Shown: one piece after another, positions 1-7,907 of the stretch
Numbering within the stretch: position 1 is the stretch's first letter
How the letters are laid out: every line of letters starts with the position of its first letter
From: Solobacterium sp.
GTDB lineage: Bacteria; Bacillota_I; Bacilli_A; Erysipelotrichales; Erysipelotrichaceae
Assembly: GCA_017430925.1 (NCBI GenBank)
Contig: JAFRMA010000069.1
Coordinates: 1 to 40,136 of the forward strand
Direction: 5' to 3'
DNA length: 40,136 bases
The notes under the pieces: generated by a model
The model's input: the letters and a program-made list of their open reading frames with translations, nothing else
Told to the model about the DNA's origin: nothing
The model's database searches: none
Made by a program: the position numbers and the translations under genes

Positions 1-2
1 AC

Positions 3-875
3 TTTCCAAGAGCGCTGAATACACGCAATAAACACGACACAATTTTTGCTCAATGCTTTTCGGAATTAAAGCACAAACCGATTTCTGACATAACAGCATC
101 AGACATTCAACACACATTAACTGAACGTGCAAAAACTCATGCTGACGATGGCGTTAAAAGACTACATACAATTTGGAAACAAATCTACGACACAGCGATG
201 CTCGAAGGCTATCCAGTAGTTAACGTTTCACTGTCTGTTCAAGTCCCGAAAAGCCGTGTATTACCACACTCAAAATCAGTCATAATTTCAAAAGCTGATT
301 TCAGCAATTTTCTATCTGCTCTACTCTCGTACAACTCAACAGATGGCGAGCCAACATATTTCAGCAAACTCGTCTGGAACATTCTCATAATCATGTACTT
401 CTGCGGATGCAGACCAAGCGAAGTTATGGCTCTTTCAAAACATGACATTAATTTCGTTACAATGGAAATTTCGATTTCAAAAGCTGTCGGATGCAACTAC
501 ACTGATAAACGTGTTCTAATCCCAACAAAAACAACTCAGTCTGTTAGACAGTGCCCAATTCCGGCAGAGCTTAAACAACATCTCGAAAAGCTTATAGCAG
601 AAACAGACAACGACTATCTGTTCTTAGACAAAAAAGGGCGTTTCTTAGACATCGACGAAGTCTCAGACTACATCAACAGAGTTTCGAAATCATGTGGCAT
701 CAAATTCAATGCATACATGCTACGCCATCTCTACGCAACAGACTTAATCAAGACGGCAGATGCTCGTACTGCTCAAGATTTGCTCGGTCACGCTTCGTTC
801 TCGATGACACTCGACTACGCTAGATCCTCTCGTGACGACAGAGCACAGGCAGTCGCAGACAGAAAGCTGAACTAA
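3..875 (+). CDS. Tyrosine recombinase / integrase, 5'-truncated by window start
   Basis: The reading frame is open from the first complete codon at base 3, so the gene begins upstream of the window; 290 residues are visible. The N-terminal part is a helical core-binding (SAM-like) region. The catalytic domain follows, with the first arginine in GCRPSEV, the box-II arginine in YMLRHLYAT, LLGHAS, and the nucleophile tyrosine in TLDYARSS, spaced as in phage and transposon integrases. The usual first histidine of the HxLRH box is tyrosine, a variant I believe occurs in other integrases. Codon use is richer in A and C third positions (aca, tca, aaa) than the genes to the right, which suggests an acquired element. 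It is followed by a terminator at 1028-1049. The right edge of the element should lie in or just after 876-1030, but I could not define an attachment core. Confidence 0.9.
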   Translation, partial: FPRALNTRNKHDTIFAQCFSELKHKPISDITASDIQHTLTERAKTHADDGVKRLHTIWKQIYDTAMLEGYPVVNVSLSVQVPKSRVLPHSKSVIISKADFSNFLSALLSYNSTDGEPTYFSKLVWNILIIMYFCGCRPSEVMALSKHDINFVTMEISISKAVGCNYTDKRVLIPTKTTQSVRQCPIPAELKQHLEKLIAETDNDYLFLDKKGRFLDIDEVSDYINRVSKSCGIKFNAYMLRHLYATDLIKTADARTAQDLLGHASFSMTLDYARSSRDDRAQAVADRKLN

Positions 876-886
876 AAACGCCAACT

Positions 887-930
887 GTATGCCAACAACT
901 TTTTTCAGTCATCAGCACCAGTCGGCATAC
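887..930. repeat. Inverted repeat downstream of the integrase gene
   Basis: The arm GTATGCC (887-893) is matched by GGCATAC (924-930), 30 bases apart, just after the integrase stop codon. Such repeats sometimes flank recombination core or integrase arm sites. With 7-base arms, chance is a real alternative. Confidence 0.3.
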
Positions 931-1027
931 ACAATCAAGTTCAATCGCTTAAATATCACCGTCAATCATCAGCTATCATTGGCTAGCATGTACGCCCAGT
1001 CCCATCGATCGCCCCATGTTTGTAAAT

Positions 1028-1049
1028 AAAGCCTGCAAAGGCTTTTTTT
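1028..1049 (+). terminator. Intrinsic terminator after the integrase gene
   Basis: The stem AAAGCCT / AGGCTTT has a GCAA loop and runs into a tract of seven T. The same hairpin lies just past the end of the leftward gene 1073-1819 and may also serve that strand, but its U-tract there is short. Confidence 0.75.
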
Positions 1050-1072
1050 GTACATACAGAACTATATCATAT

Positions 1073-1819
1073 TCACAGAAGATCTTCATTTTCCTGTTCC
1101 GTAAGATAACGGATAATCGATGAATCCGCGCATAATACCGCTTCCTCCTCCGTATTATATGTATTACTGGACGCAATCATACGTATATCTCCGACTTTCT
1201 CTGCCACAGACAAGGTATTCACATCTTCCTTGTTTATTGCCAGAATCACGAAATACGGTGTACCGGAGGAATTGGGATCGTTGATCTCCAGACCCTTAAA
1301 GTCTTTGACAGACAGTACTCTTACCCCCTCGAACAGGCAATCCGTTACCGGAAGCTCATCTCTCTTCTCTACAGATACATAGATATCGACACGCTGTCCG
1401 GCAATGATCGGTCCGCCGAGCTTCGCGTAATCAATTTCCGCAGTATACGCTGCCTGTCCCTGTTTTAACTGTGATGAGGGGTAATCCGGAAGGTCTTTTT
1501 CTTCGTATAACATACCGAGATAAAACGCGGAGCCTGCGGGAATCATCCCCTGGATCTCCGTATACTTGCCGAGAATATCTTCTTTTCTTGTGTAGGTATG
1601 TTCCAATACATAAGCTTGTGGAATATGCAGTACCATCAGATCCTCTTCTTCAATCTTTGTCCGGGGAGGAATATCTCTGGATGCGACATATACATCCTGG
1701 ATATTCAGATAACGGCTGACATAGACGCGGAAGCCCACACCGATCACTGCTGCCATCGCCGCAGCACATAACACAAGCATACCGGATTGTAACAAAGCTT
1801 TACGATTCACCCTGATCAT
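1073..1819 (-). CDS. CpaB/RcpC-like SAF-domain membrane protein (orphan)
   Basis: The protein has 248 residues. A membrane segment at about residues 12-32 is followed by a SAF-type beta-clip beginning near DVYVASRDIPPRTKI, and then a C-terminal domain like those of Flp pilus assembly protein CpaB (RcpC). CpaB proteins sit in the periplasm or cell envelope and help Flp/Tad pilus assembly. No prepilin, ATPase or secretin gene is nearby, so the pilus role is uncertain here. The start is supported by GGAGG about 9 bases upstream. The gene follows the rnf operon terminator by about 50 bases on the same strand and may be expressed by read-through, since no clear promoter was seen in the gap. An envelope-associated SAF protein of other function is the main alternative. 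Confidence 0.65.
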   Translation of the reverse strand: MIRVNRKALLQSGMLVLCAAAMAAVIGVGFRVYVSRYLNIQDVYVASRDIPPRTKIEEEDLMVLHIPQAYVLEHTYTRKEDILGKYTEIQGMIPAGSAFYLGMLYEEKDLPDYPSSQLKQGQAAYTAEIDYAKLGGPIIAGQRVDIYVSVEKRDELPVTDCLFEGVRVLSVKDFKGLEINDPNSSGTPYFVILAINKEDVNTLSVAEKVGDIRMIASSNTYNTEEEAVLCADSSIIRYLTEQENEDLL

Positions 1820-1867
1820 GGATCACCACCTCCACTTATTACATACCCGGAATATACCGGATTCCAC

Positions 1868-1900
1868 AAAAAAACAGTTATCACCAGAGATAACTGTTTT
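1868..1900 (-). terminator. Terminator of the rnf operon
   Basis: On the minus strand, a stem of about 12 bp (AAAACAGTTATC paired with GATAACTGTTTT) is followed by a T-tract. It begins 8 bases past the rnfB stop codon, confirming that the short rnfB really ends there. Confidence 0.85.
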
Positions 1901-1907
1901 CGTTGTT

Positions 1908-2189
1908 TTATGCCTTTGCGGGATGTTCCGCCAGGTACTGTTTGATCTTCTCCTTGACATCCGGTTTGCTTGGCTTGCAGCTTGCGATATCGCCGCTTCC
2001 TTCTGCCAGCGCAGCAGCCATACCCGAACAACCGGGGTATCCGCAGCCGCCGCAGTTATAACCCGGAAGCATAGCCAGAAGATCTTCAGCTCTGGTATCC
2101 GGTTCTACATAGAAGACTTTGGACGCAAACCCAAGAATACATCCGCAGGCTGCCCCCAGCAGCAGCATGACCAGAATTGCCTTAATCAT
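1908..2189 (-). CDS. rnfB: RnfB, short form lacking the ferredoxin domains
   Basis: RnfB is the iron-sulfur subunit that receives electrons from ferredoxin in the Rnf complex. This copy has only 93 residues: an N-terminal membrane helix (about 3-22) and the RnfB-type 4Fe-4S motif with Cys46, Cys49, Cys54 and Cys71 (CX2CX4CX16C). The C-terminal bacterial ferredoxin domains found in typical RnfB proteins (roughly 190-330 residues) are absent. The gene ends in TAA and a strong terminator follows after 8 bases, and the reading frame shows no sign of a frameshifted continuation. AAGGAG stands about 9 bases before the ATG. The start overlaps the preceding small gene by 8 bases, so it is the last cistron of the operon. 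Identity is firm from motif and position; how it docks ferredoxin is unknown. Confidence 0.85.
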   Translation of the reverse strand: MIKAILVMLLLGAACGCILGFASKVFYVEPDTRAEDLLAMLPGYNCGGCGYPGCSGMAAALAEGSGDIASCKPSKPDVKEKIKQYLAEHPAKA

Positions 2190-2370
2190 TTTCTGTTTCT
2201 CCTTTATTCTCTTTCTTTCGTAACGCGCATGTTGTTATACCGCAGGCACTGCATTCAGGAGCGAGATTTTCACATCCTTCCGGAACCGGTGTCCTGTTAT
2301 TCAGTTTCAGCAGCCATATATTCAATCCGAATAAACTGCCGAGGACAAGAATTGCAATTACGACTCTCAT
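2182..2370 (-). CDS. Small Cys-rich membrane protein in the rnf operon
   Basis: The protein has 62 residues: one N-terminal membrane helix (about 3-22), then a soluble tail with Cys33, Cys40, Cys43 and Cys48 (CX6CX2CX4C) and a charged end. The CX2CX4C part copies the spacing of the first three cysteines of RnfB, so a bound Fe-S cluster is plausible but inferred. The start is 2 bases after the rnfA stop and the end overlaps rnfB by 8 bases, so it is tightly coupled in the operon. No strong Shine-Dalgarno site of its own is visible, consistent with translational coupling. The layout resembles the FeoB-associated Cys-rich membrane proteins. I do not recognise a named Rnf subunit here. Confidence 0.75.
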   Translation of the reverse strand: MRVVIAILVLGSLFGLNIWLLKLNNRTPVPEGCENLAPECSACGITTCALRKKENKGETEND

Positions 2371-2372
2371 TG

Positions 2373-2945
2373 TTATACAAGTCCGGCAAATGCCTGGAAA
2401 GCAATCGCCATGATTGCCGCAACGATCAGGGCAATCGGATTACCTTTGAATGACGCAGGAATATCGCAGCTGTCCAGATGTTCACGGATCGTCGCAAAGA
2501 TCACCAGCATCAGCATAAATCCTGCCGGAACACCGATGGAATTCACTACCGTCTCAATAAATGTATATTTCTGTGTGATATTATCCAGTGCAACATAGAG
2601 TACTGCACAGTTCGTTGTGATCAACGGCAGGAAGATACCCAGAGATTTATACAGTGACGGAGATTGTTTCTTGATAAACATTTCCACGAACTGAACAAAG
2701 GATGCGATCAGAAGAATAAAGCAGATCAGTTTCATATATTCCAGATGTGCAGGTACAAGTACGAAGTAATACAGTACCCAGGAGAATACGGAAGCACCCA
2801 GAATAACGAAGATAACAGCTATACCCATGCCGATGGCAGAAGACAGTTTGGTCGAAACACCCATAAACGGACACATACCCAGGAACTTCGCCAGAATGAC
2901 GTTGTTGATGAGCATACCGCTGATAAATATCGTAAACAGATTCAT
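2373..2945 (-). CDS. rnfA: Rnf complex subunit RnfA
   Basis: RnfA is an integral membrane subunit of the Rnf ferredoxin:NAD+ oxidoreductase. The 190 residues match the family length. About six membrane helices are visible, beginning with the typical MNLFTIFISGMLINN segment and containing the conserved ...LGMCPFMGVS and TTNCAVLYVAL stretches. The cysteines in these pieces correspond to those thought to hold an Fe-S cluster between RnfA and RnfE. The start ATG overlaps the rnfE stop codon (ATGA). Confidence 0.95.
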   Translation of the reverse strand: MNLFTIFISGMLINNVILAKFLGMCPFMGVSTKLSSAIGMGIAVIFVILGASVFSWVLYYFVLVPAHLEYMKLICFILLIASFVQFVEMFIKKQSPSLYKSLGIFLPLITTNCAVLYVALDNITQKYTFIETVVNSIGVPAGFMLMLVIFATIREHLDSCDIPASFKGNPIALIVAAIMAIAFQAFAGLV

Positions 2946-3637
2946 GCCTTAGCTGCCTCCTTCTTTTTTGCTTTCGCAGCTTCCAGAGCTTTAGCTTTTT
3001 CCTTTGCCTCACTATTCAGTTTGATTGCAGCTACAGCAGCAGCCAGAACCGCAAAGGTAAGGAACGCGCCGGTCTGTGTCTTGAATACAGGAATTTCAAA
3101 TCCCTGAGGAATCAGACGGATACTGAAGATTTCATTGCCGGACATCGGATTGCTGAAGCTGAGAATACCGGTTCCCAGTAACTGACGGATCAGAGACATA
3201 GCCAGCAAACTGAATGTATAGGACAAGCCCATCATCAGACCATCTCTGGCCGAAGCTGCCACACCGTTCTTACAAGCATAAGCTTCTGCTCTTCCGAGAA
3301 TAATACAGTTAACAACGATCAGGTCAATGAATGCGCCTAATGCCGAGAACAATTCCGGTGTATATGCCTGCATCAGCATACCGACAAGGGTAACCAGTGT
3401 CGCAATGATGACAATATATACAGGGATATGGATCTCATCCGGTGTCAGCGGAGCAATCAGGGATACGGCTATGTTGGACAAAACCAGAACGACGATAACC
3501 GCTACACCCATACCGATCGCATTGTTCAGACTGGTTGTAATTGCCAGTGTTGAACAGATACCCAGGTATAATCCGAATACCGGGTTATTGAAGATCATTT
3601 CAGAGAAGAAACCCTTTTTTTCGTTATTTTCACTCAT
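2942..3637 (-). CDS. rnfE: Rnf complex subunit RnfE
   Basis: RnfE is the membrane partner of RnfA. The 231 residues include about six membrane helices, NNPVFGLYLGICSTLAITTS near the N-terminus, and the VVNCIILGRAEAYA segment with its conserved cysteine. The last 25 residues form a lysine- and alanine-rich, probably helical tail. The start is supported by AGGAGGG upstream. The gene lies 11 bases after rnfG and overlaps rnfA by four bases. Confidence 0.95.
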   Translation of the reverse strand: MSENNEKKGFFSEMIFNNPVFGLYLGICSTLAITTSLNNAIGMGVAVIVVLVLSNIAVSLIAPLTPDEIHIPVYIVIIATLVTLVGMLMQAYTPELFSALGAFIDLIVVNCIILGRAEAYACKNGVAASARDGLMMGLSYTFSLLAMSLIRQLLGTGILSFSNPMSGNEIFSIRLIPQGFEIPVFKTQTGAFLTFAVLAAAVAAIKLNSEAKEKAKALEAAKAKKKEAAKA

Positions 3638-3648
3638 GTTCTTCCCTC

Positions 3649-4158
3649 CTATTTCGCTGTAAACAGAGCCTTGGCTGCATCATAACCCTGTTTGATTGCT
3701 GTAGATGTCAGAGTCGCTCCGCTGAGCAGAGGAGCTGAATCCGAAGTTGTCAGGGACTCTACGGAACTTACATATTCTTCATCAAAACAGCGGGATCCGA
3801 AACCATCGGTTTCACCATGTTCAAGTACCTGGAAACCACCGACAGTACCATCATTATTGAAGGCCAGCAGGAAGGTAAATCCATTGGAGTTATAACCTAC
3901 GTTATGGATCTTATATACGGTTCCGAGACCTTCCGCCGTATAGATGCCGGTAATCAGACCGGTAGGATCATCATAATCCTTAACTTCCTTAAATTCCGCA
4001 TCCGGATAGATCAATACCAGGTTGGCTTTTTCCTTCTGGATCGCTGCCTCTTCAATGATCGGAGCTGTCAGGCCATTTACACCGGAGAGCAGTAATCCGC
4101 AGAATGCGCATAATACGCCAAGAAGAAGTACTTTATAGATCGTGGATTGTTTATTCAT
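3649..4158 (-). CDS. rnfG: Rnf complex flavoprotein subunit RnfG
   Basis: RnfG carries covalently bound FMN on the outer side of the membrane. I place the start at the internal ATG at 4158 (169 residues) because GGGAGGG stands 8 bases before it; the extra 18 codons upstream lie inside rnfD and look non-coding. A membrane helix (about 10-30) is followed by an FMN-binding domain and the flavinylation motif SGATLTS, with the likely FMN-accepting threonine at 149. The start overlaps the rnfD stop by 8 bases. ApbE, encoded divergently from this operon, is the expected flavin transferase. Confidence 0.93.
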   Translation of the reverse strand: MNKQSTIYKVLLLGVLCAFCGLLLSGVNGLTAPIIEEAAIQKEKANLVLIYPDAEFKEVKDYDDPTGLITGIYTAEGLGTVYKIHNVGYNSNGFTFLLAFNNDGTVGGFQVLEHGETDGFGSRCFDEEYVSSVESLTTSDSAPLLSGATLTSTAIKQGYDAAKALFTAK

Positions 4159-5314
4159 AGTCTGTTCCCTCCCAGCTGATCGTTGATTCCGGGATTGCTG
4201 CAGCAAATTCATTCACCGATGCAGGATTGCCTGTGGATGCGGCAGACTGTGTCTTGGCAATTGCGCCAACACCGATCGTAACCAATGCCATACATGCGAT
4301 GGCAATGATTGCTCTCTTCTTCAGCTTCGCAATATCCTTGATCTGACTGCCTTCCAGCATCTTGTCAATTGCCGGAGTTAACATATTCATCAGAAGAATG
4401 GAATATAATACACCATCAGGCATATTGGATCTCAGACGGAAGATCAGGGTAAAGCATGCGGCACCAACCGCAAATACGATACGTCCGAGGATCGTCACCG
4501 GTGAAGTAACAGGATCGGTCAGCATGAATACACCGCCGAAAAGAACACCGCCGGCAAGTACCTGGAAGATCGGATACCAGATACCCTGGCCGTGTAACAG
4601 TCCAATGACCAGGCTGAGCACAAATACCGTACCGATATAGAATACGGAAGCCTGCCAGTCAATATCCTTACGATAAACCAGATAGGCAAGACACAGCAGG
4701 ATCAACAAGGCACTGGTGCTTCCGATTGCACTCGGATACCAGCCGACAAACATCTGTCCGAGGCTGCCGAAACCTTTGCTGGTCATCATCGTTGAGAAGG
4801 TATCTCCGGTAGTCATCCAGCCGTAGGATTTCATCGCTGCCGCAGGAGTTGCACTGGTCAGAATGTCCGTACGGTTTGAACCGGCAAAAGTATTCATCAG
4901 GATTGCTTCACCGAATGCTGCCGGATTGAAGATATTCTGGCCAAAACCACCGAATACGAGTTTACCGAAAACCAGGGCAATGACTGTAGATACAGCCAGC
5001 GCATAATAACTTACTTTGATGGAAGACATCAGGGTAAGGATCATTGCGGTTACCCATCCGTAAGATGTCAGGACACCCTTGATAACTTCCTGTTTGGTTA
5101 CCTTGCACCAGATCGCTTCTGTTGCCAGAGCAGATGCTACGGAAGTAATCATCATCAGTACCACGCGAAGACCCAGATTTGAGCCAAACGCCATCGTATA
5201 ATACAGAGATGAGAAAATCGTGACAGCAATCAGACAGTATGTCAGATCCTTCATGATTCCGGATGTGCTCTGCGGGCTGCGATAATTCGGTGAAGGTTTA
5301 TAAATTAATTTCAT
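4151..5314 (-). CDS. rnfD: Rnf complex flavoprotein subunit RnfD
   Basis: RnfD is a membrane flavoprotein with about ten helices, related to NqrB. The 387 residues are slightly longer than many homologues, with a C-terminal tail ending near the periplasmic side. The flavinylation site is read as LTSATPAAA, with Thr156 as the probable FMN acceptor; the usual SGAT is here TSAT. The start is supported by AGGAGGAG upstream. It follows rnfC by 12 bases and overlaps rnfG. Confidence 0.95.
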   Translation of the reverse strand: MKLIYKPSPNYRSPQSTSGIMKDLTYCLIAVTIFSSLYYTMAFGSNLGLRVVLMMITSVASALATEAIWCKVTKQEVIKGVLTSYGWVTAMILTLMSSIKVSYYALAVSTVIALVFGKLVFGGFGQNIFNPAAFGEAILMNTFAGSNRTDILTSATPAAAMKSYGWMTTGDTFSTMMTSKGFGSLGQMFVGWYPSAIGSTSALLILLCLAYLVYRKDIDWQASVFYIGTVFVLSLVIGLLHGQGIWYPIFQVLAGGVLFGGVFMLTDPVTSPVTILGRIVFAVGAACFTLIFRLRSNMPDGVLYSILLMNMLTPAIDKMLEGSQIKDIAKLKKRAIIAIACMALVTIGVGAIAKTQSAASTGNPASVNEFAAAIPESTISWEGTDYE

Positions 5315-5326
5315 CTTTTTCTCCTC

Positions 5327-6619
5327 CTACTTCTTCTTCGCCATCAGAGCCATATATCTCTTCGCTCTGCGGATGCCTTCGGTTACATCCAGTTTACTCG
5401 GACATACATATGTGCAAAGTCCGCATTCGATACAACTTGCGACATCCAGATTCTTCAATGCTTCGATATTCTTTGTCTTTTCAGCCGCATTGATTCTTAC
5501 CGGCTGAAGTCCGCTCGGGCAGGATTCCGTACACTTGCCGCAGCGCAGACACTTGACGCTTTCTTCATCTTTCTTGACAAAGATCGTCAGACCGTTATTG
5601 GCAGGTCCGATCACGAATGTATCGTTGGGAACTGCTGTACCCATCATCGGTCCGCCGGCGCAGATCACGCATTCATCGGAAAGATATCCGCCGCATGCTG
5701 TAACCACATCATGTGCAGGCATACCGATCGGAACGATCACGTTCTGCGGATTAGCTACACCATCACCGGATACAGTCACGTATTTACGAGTAATCGGCTT
5801 GCCGTTAACTAACGCATTACCGAGAGCGATTGCTGTCGAAGCGTTGTTCAAGATACAACCTGCTTCAATCGGAAGTCTGTCATATCTCTTCTTGGTCAGG
5901 AGATAAACCAGTGTACGCTCCCATCCTGCAGGATAGATATCCGGTACCGGCCTGACTTCAATTGCTGTACCGGCAAAGGTCTTCTGCAGTTCGGCAATCA
6001 GATCTTTCTTATCTTCCTTAACGGAAATACAGCCCTTCTTTGCCTGACTCAGTTTAAGCAGCGCAAGAGATCCTACTTTAAGAAGATCCATGTTTGCCAG
6101 CATATTCTTATAGTCAGCAGTCAGGTATGGTTCACACTCCACACCATTTACGATAAACAAGTCTACATTTTCCGGTTTGAGAAACTTTACATAGGTCGGG
6201 AAACCGGCTCCTCCAAGACCAAGCATCCCTGCATTTTTAACGAAGTTCAGTAATTCTTCATTACTTGCGCTTTCGTAATCCAGGGGCTCAAAAGCTTGTT
6301 CCTCTGTGTTCTTATGATCATTTTCAATCCGCAGATGATCAGCCATCTTCATGGCTGTTGTCATCCTTTTTTCAATTCCCGTTACCGTTCCGGAAACCGG
6401 CGAAAACAGAGGAAGGTAAAAATGATCATTTCTTTCTGCAATCTTTGTTCCAACTTTCACCTCATCACCAACTTTGACAAGCGGGTTACACGGAGCATTC
6501 CCGTTCATTAAAGGGATGTACAAAACATCCGGATCCTTAATCGTAAGAACATCCGTATGATTTGTCAGATCCTTATGCCCGTCAAGGTGCTGAAACATGC
6601 GTCCTGTGATAATCGGCAT
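5327..6619 (-). CDS. rnfC: Rnf complex subunit RnfC (NADH-binding)
   Basis: RnfC is the peripheral subunit that binds NADH and FMN and starts the operon. The start at 6619 gives 430 residues and is supported by GAGGAG about 9 bases upstream; 21 further in-frame codons upstream contain the promoter and are not translated in my reading. Order of parts: an N-terminal barrel-sandwich/biotinyl-like region, the FMN/NADH-binding GLGGAGFPTYVK segment, then two 4Fe-4S motifs, CLRCGKCTESCPSG and CIECGLCTYVCPSK, near the C-terminus. Family length is normal. Confidence 0.95.
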   Translation of the reverse strand: MPIITGRMFQHLDGHKDLTNHTDVLTIKDPDVLYIPLMNGNAPCNPLVKVGDEVKVGTKIAERNDHFYLPLFSPVSGTVTGIEKRMTTAMKMADHLRIENDHKNTEEQAFEPLDYESASNEELLNFVKNAGMLGLGGAGFPTYVKFLKPENVDLFIVNGVECEPYLTADYKNMLANMDLLKVGSLALLKLSQAKKGCISVKEDKKDLIAELQKTFAGTAIEVRPVPDIYPAGWERTLVYLLTKKRYDRLPIEAGCILNNASTAIALGNALVNGKPITRKYVTVSGDGVANPQNVIVPIGMPAHDVVTACGGYLSDECVICAGGPMMGTAVPNDTFVIGPANNGLTIFVKKDEESVKCLRCGKCTESCPSGLQPVRINAAEKTKNIEALKNLDVASCIECGLCTYVCPSKLDVTEGIRRAKRYMALMAKKK

Positions 6620-6647
6620 CGTAGCATTCTCCTCTTCAGTTACAGAA

Positions 6648-6653
6648 ATTATA
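6648..6653 (-). promoter_or_regulatory. -10 element of the rnf operon promoter
   Basis: On the minus strand the hexamer TATAAT lies about 29 bases before the rnfC start, leaving a leader of about 22 bases that contains the Shine-Dalgarno site. The -35 region is poor (TGTGCT at 18 bp spacing). Confidence 0.55.
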
Positions 6654-6705
6654 ACAAAAATATCCAGTGTTAGCACAGTCATGTGAATTTATCCGGGATT
6701 TCCTG

Positions 6706-6714
6706 TGATATAAT
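6706..6714 (+). promoter_or_regulatory. Extended -10 promoter of apbE, leaderless start
   Basis: TGATATAAT is an extended -10 (TGn plus TATAAT). Only nine bases separate it from the ATG at 6724, so transcription should start within about three bases of the start codon. No Shine-Dalgarno site is possible. Confidence 0.55.
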
Positions 6715-6723
6715 TTTCGCAAT

Positions 6724-7848
6724 ATGAAATATATCAGATTATTGATCCTGATTCTGGCAGTATTCCTGGTTTCCTGCGTTTCCGAAAAAACACCGGAAAA
6801 GCCGGTATCCGAGACTCATTCCAAGACTTGTGTCATGGACTGTGGTTTTGACACTTTTTTTTCTCTGAACGATATTCCCATGGAACAGGAGAACTTCAGC
6901 ACAACCTTCAGCGAACTGCTGGACGAATATAAACACTACAACGATCTCTTTGACATATACAACGATTATGAAGGCTTAAACAACCTGAAAACTATCAATG
7001 ACATGGCAGGCATACAACCGGTAGAAGTCGAAGACGCAATCCTTGAATTACTCCTGGAAGCCAGAGAATTCTATGAATTATCCGGCGGCGCATTTGACAT
7101 CACCATGGGAAACCTTCTCAAGGTTTGGCATGAATACCGTACGGAAGGAATGGCGCTGAACGAACAGGGAAAACCGGGCAGACTGCCATCTGCGGAAGAA
7201 TTGCAGAAGGCCTATGAACACCACGGCTGGGAGTATGTGGAAATTGACGAATCCGCGCATACTGTGTTTATTACCGATCCGCAGGTCTCTCTGGATGTCG
7301 GCGGTATCGCCAAGGGATTCGCGGCAGAGAAGATTGCTCAAAGACTGGAAGCGATGGGAGTCCACGGCGGTATTGTCAATGCCGGCGGTAATAACCGCAT
7401 GCTGGGACCGAAGAAAGATGGTTCTGACTGGCGTGTGGGAATTATCGATCCCTATGGGAAAAACAACAATGTGGTGGTCCGTATCTACGGAGCTGTGTCC
7501 AGTGTCACCAGCGGTGATTACATGCGCTACTACATGGGACCGGATAATATCCAGTTACATCACATCATTGATCCGGATACCCTTTACCCGGCAGATCTGT
7601 ATCATTCCGTTACGATTTTCACCAGGGATTCCGGTTCCGCGGACTGTCTCTCCACAACATTGTTTACCTTGTCCTACGAAGAAGGAATGATATTGATTGA
7701 ACAGTACCGGCAGGCACATCCCGACGATATCCTCGAAGTCGTATGGCTGATGGACAAGAAAGAACTTCCGGAAGATGTCAATTATCTGGAGACAGATGAC
7801 TTTTATGTACTGTATACAGAAGGATTGAAAGAAAAGATCTCCGGTTAG
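6724..7848 (+). CDS. apbE: FAD:protein FMN transferase ApbE, lipoprotein
   Basis: ApbE moves FMN from FAD onto a threonine of target proteins outside the membrane, here most likely RnfD and RnfG. The 374 residues begin with a lipoprotein signal ending in FLVSC, fitting a surface-anchored enzyme. Family signatures include GGAFDITMGNLLKVW, VSLDVGGIAKGFAAEKI and GIVNAGGNNRMLG, plus the late DCLSTTLFTLS segment. The gene diverges from rnfC with about 104 bases between, which supports the functional link. The start has no Shine-Dalgarno site and sits directly behind a promoter. The 3' end meets the extended reading frame of the converging GTPase-nuclease gene. Confidence 0.93.
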   Translation: MKYIRLLILILAVFLVSCVSEKTPEKPVSETHSKTCVMDCGFDTFFSLNDIPMEQENFSTTFSELLDEYKHYNDLFDIYNDYEGLNNLKTINDMAGIQPVEVEDAILELLLEAREFYELSGGAFDITMGNLLKVWHEYRTEGMALNEQGKPGRLPSAEELQKAYEHHGWEYVEIDESAHTVFITDPQVSLDVGGIAKGFAAEKIAQRLEAMGVHGGIVNAGGNNRMLGPKKDGSDWRVGIIDPYGKNNNVVVRIYGAVSSVTSGDYMRYYMGPDNIQLHHIIDPDTLYPADLYHSVTIFTRDSGSADCLSTTLFTLSYEEGMILIEQYRQAHPDDILEVVWLMDKKELPEDVNYLETDDFYVLYTEGLKEKISG

Positions 7849-7907
7849 AAGATCTTTCTGGATAATTCAATCATCTGGATAAACTCACGGGATGACATAC
7901 GTAACGC
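7845..7907 (-). pseudogene. Detached in-frame 3' tail of the NYN nuclease gene
   Basis: Directly after the TGA that ends the upstream frame, the same frame stays open for 20 codons to a TAA at 7847-7845. The encoded tail reads ALRMSSREFIQ... and continues the conserved end of YacP/Rae1 proteins, where the family has a GALR-x-S-x-RE helix. The TGA occupies the place of the family glycine, consistent with a single GGA-to-TGA change. The tail overlaps the apbE stop codon on the other strand. Alternatives are sequencing error or stop-codon read-through. Confidence 0.7.
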
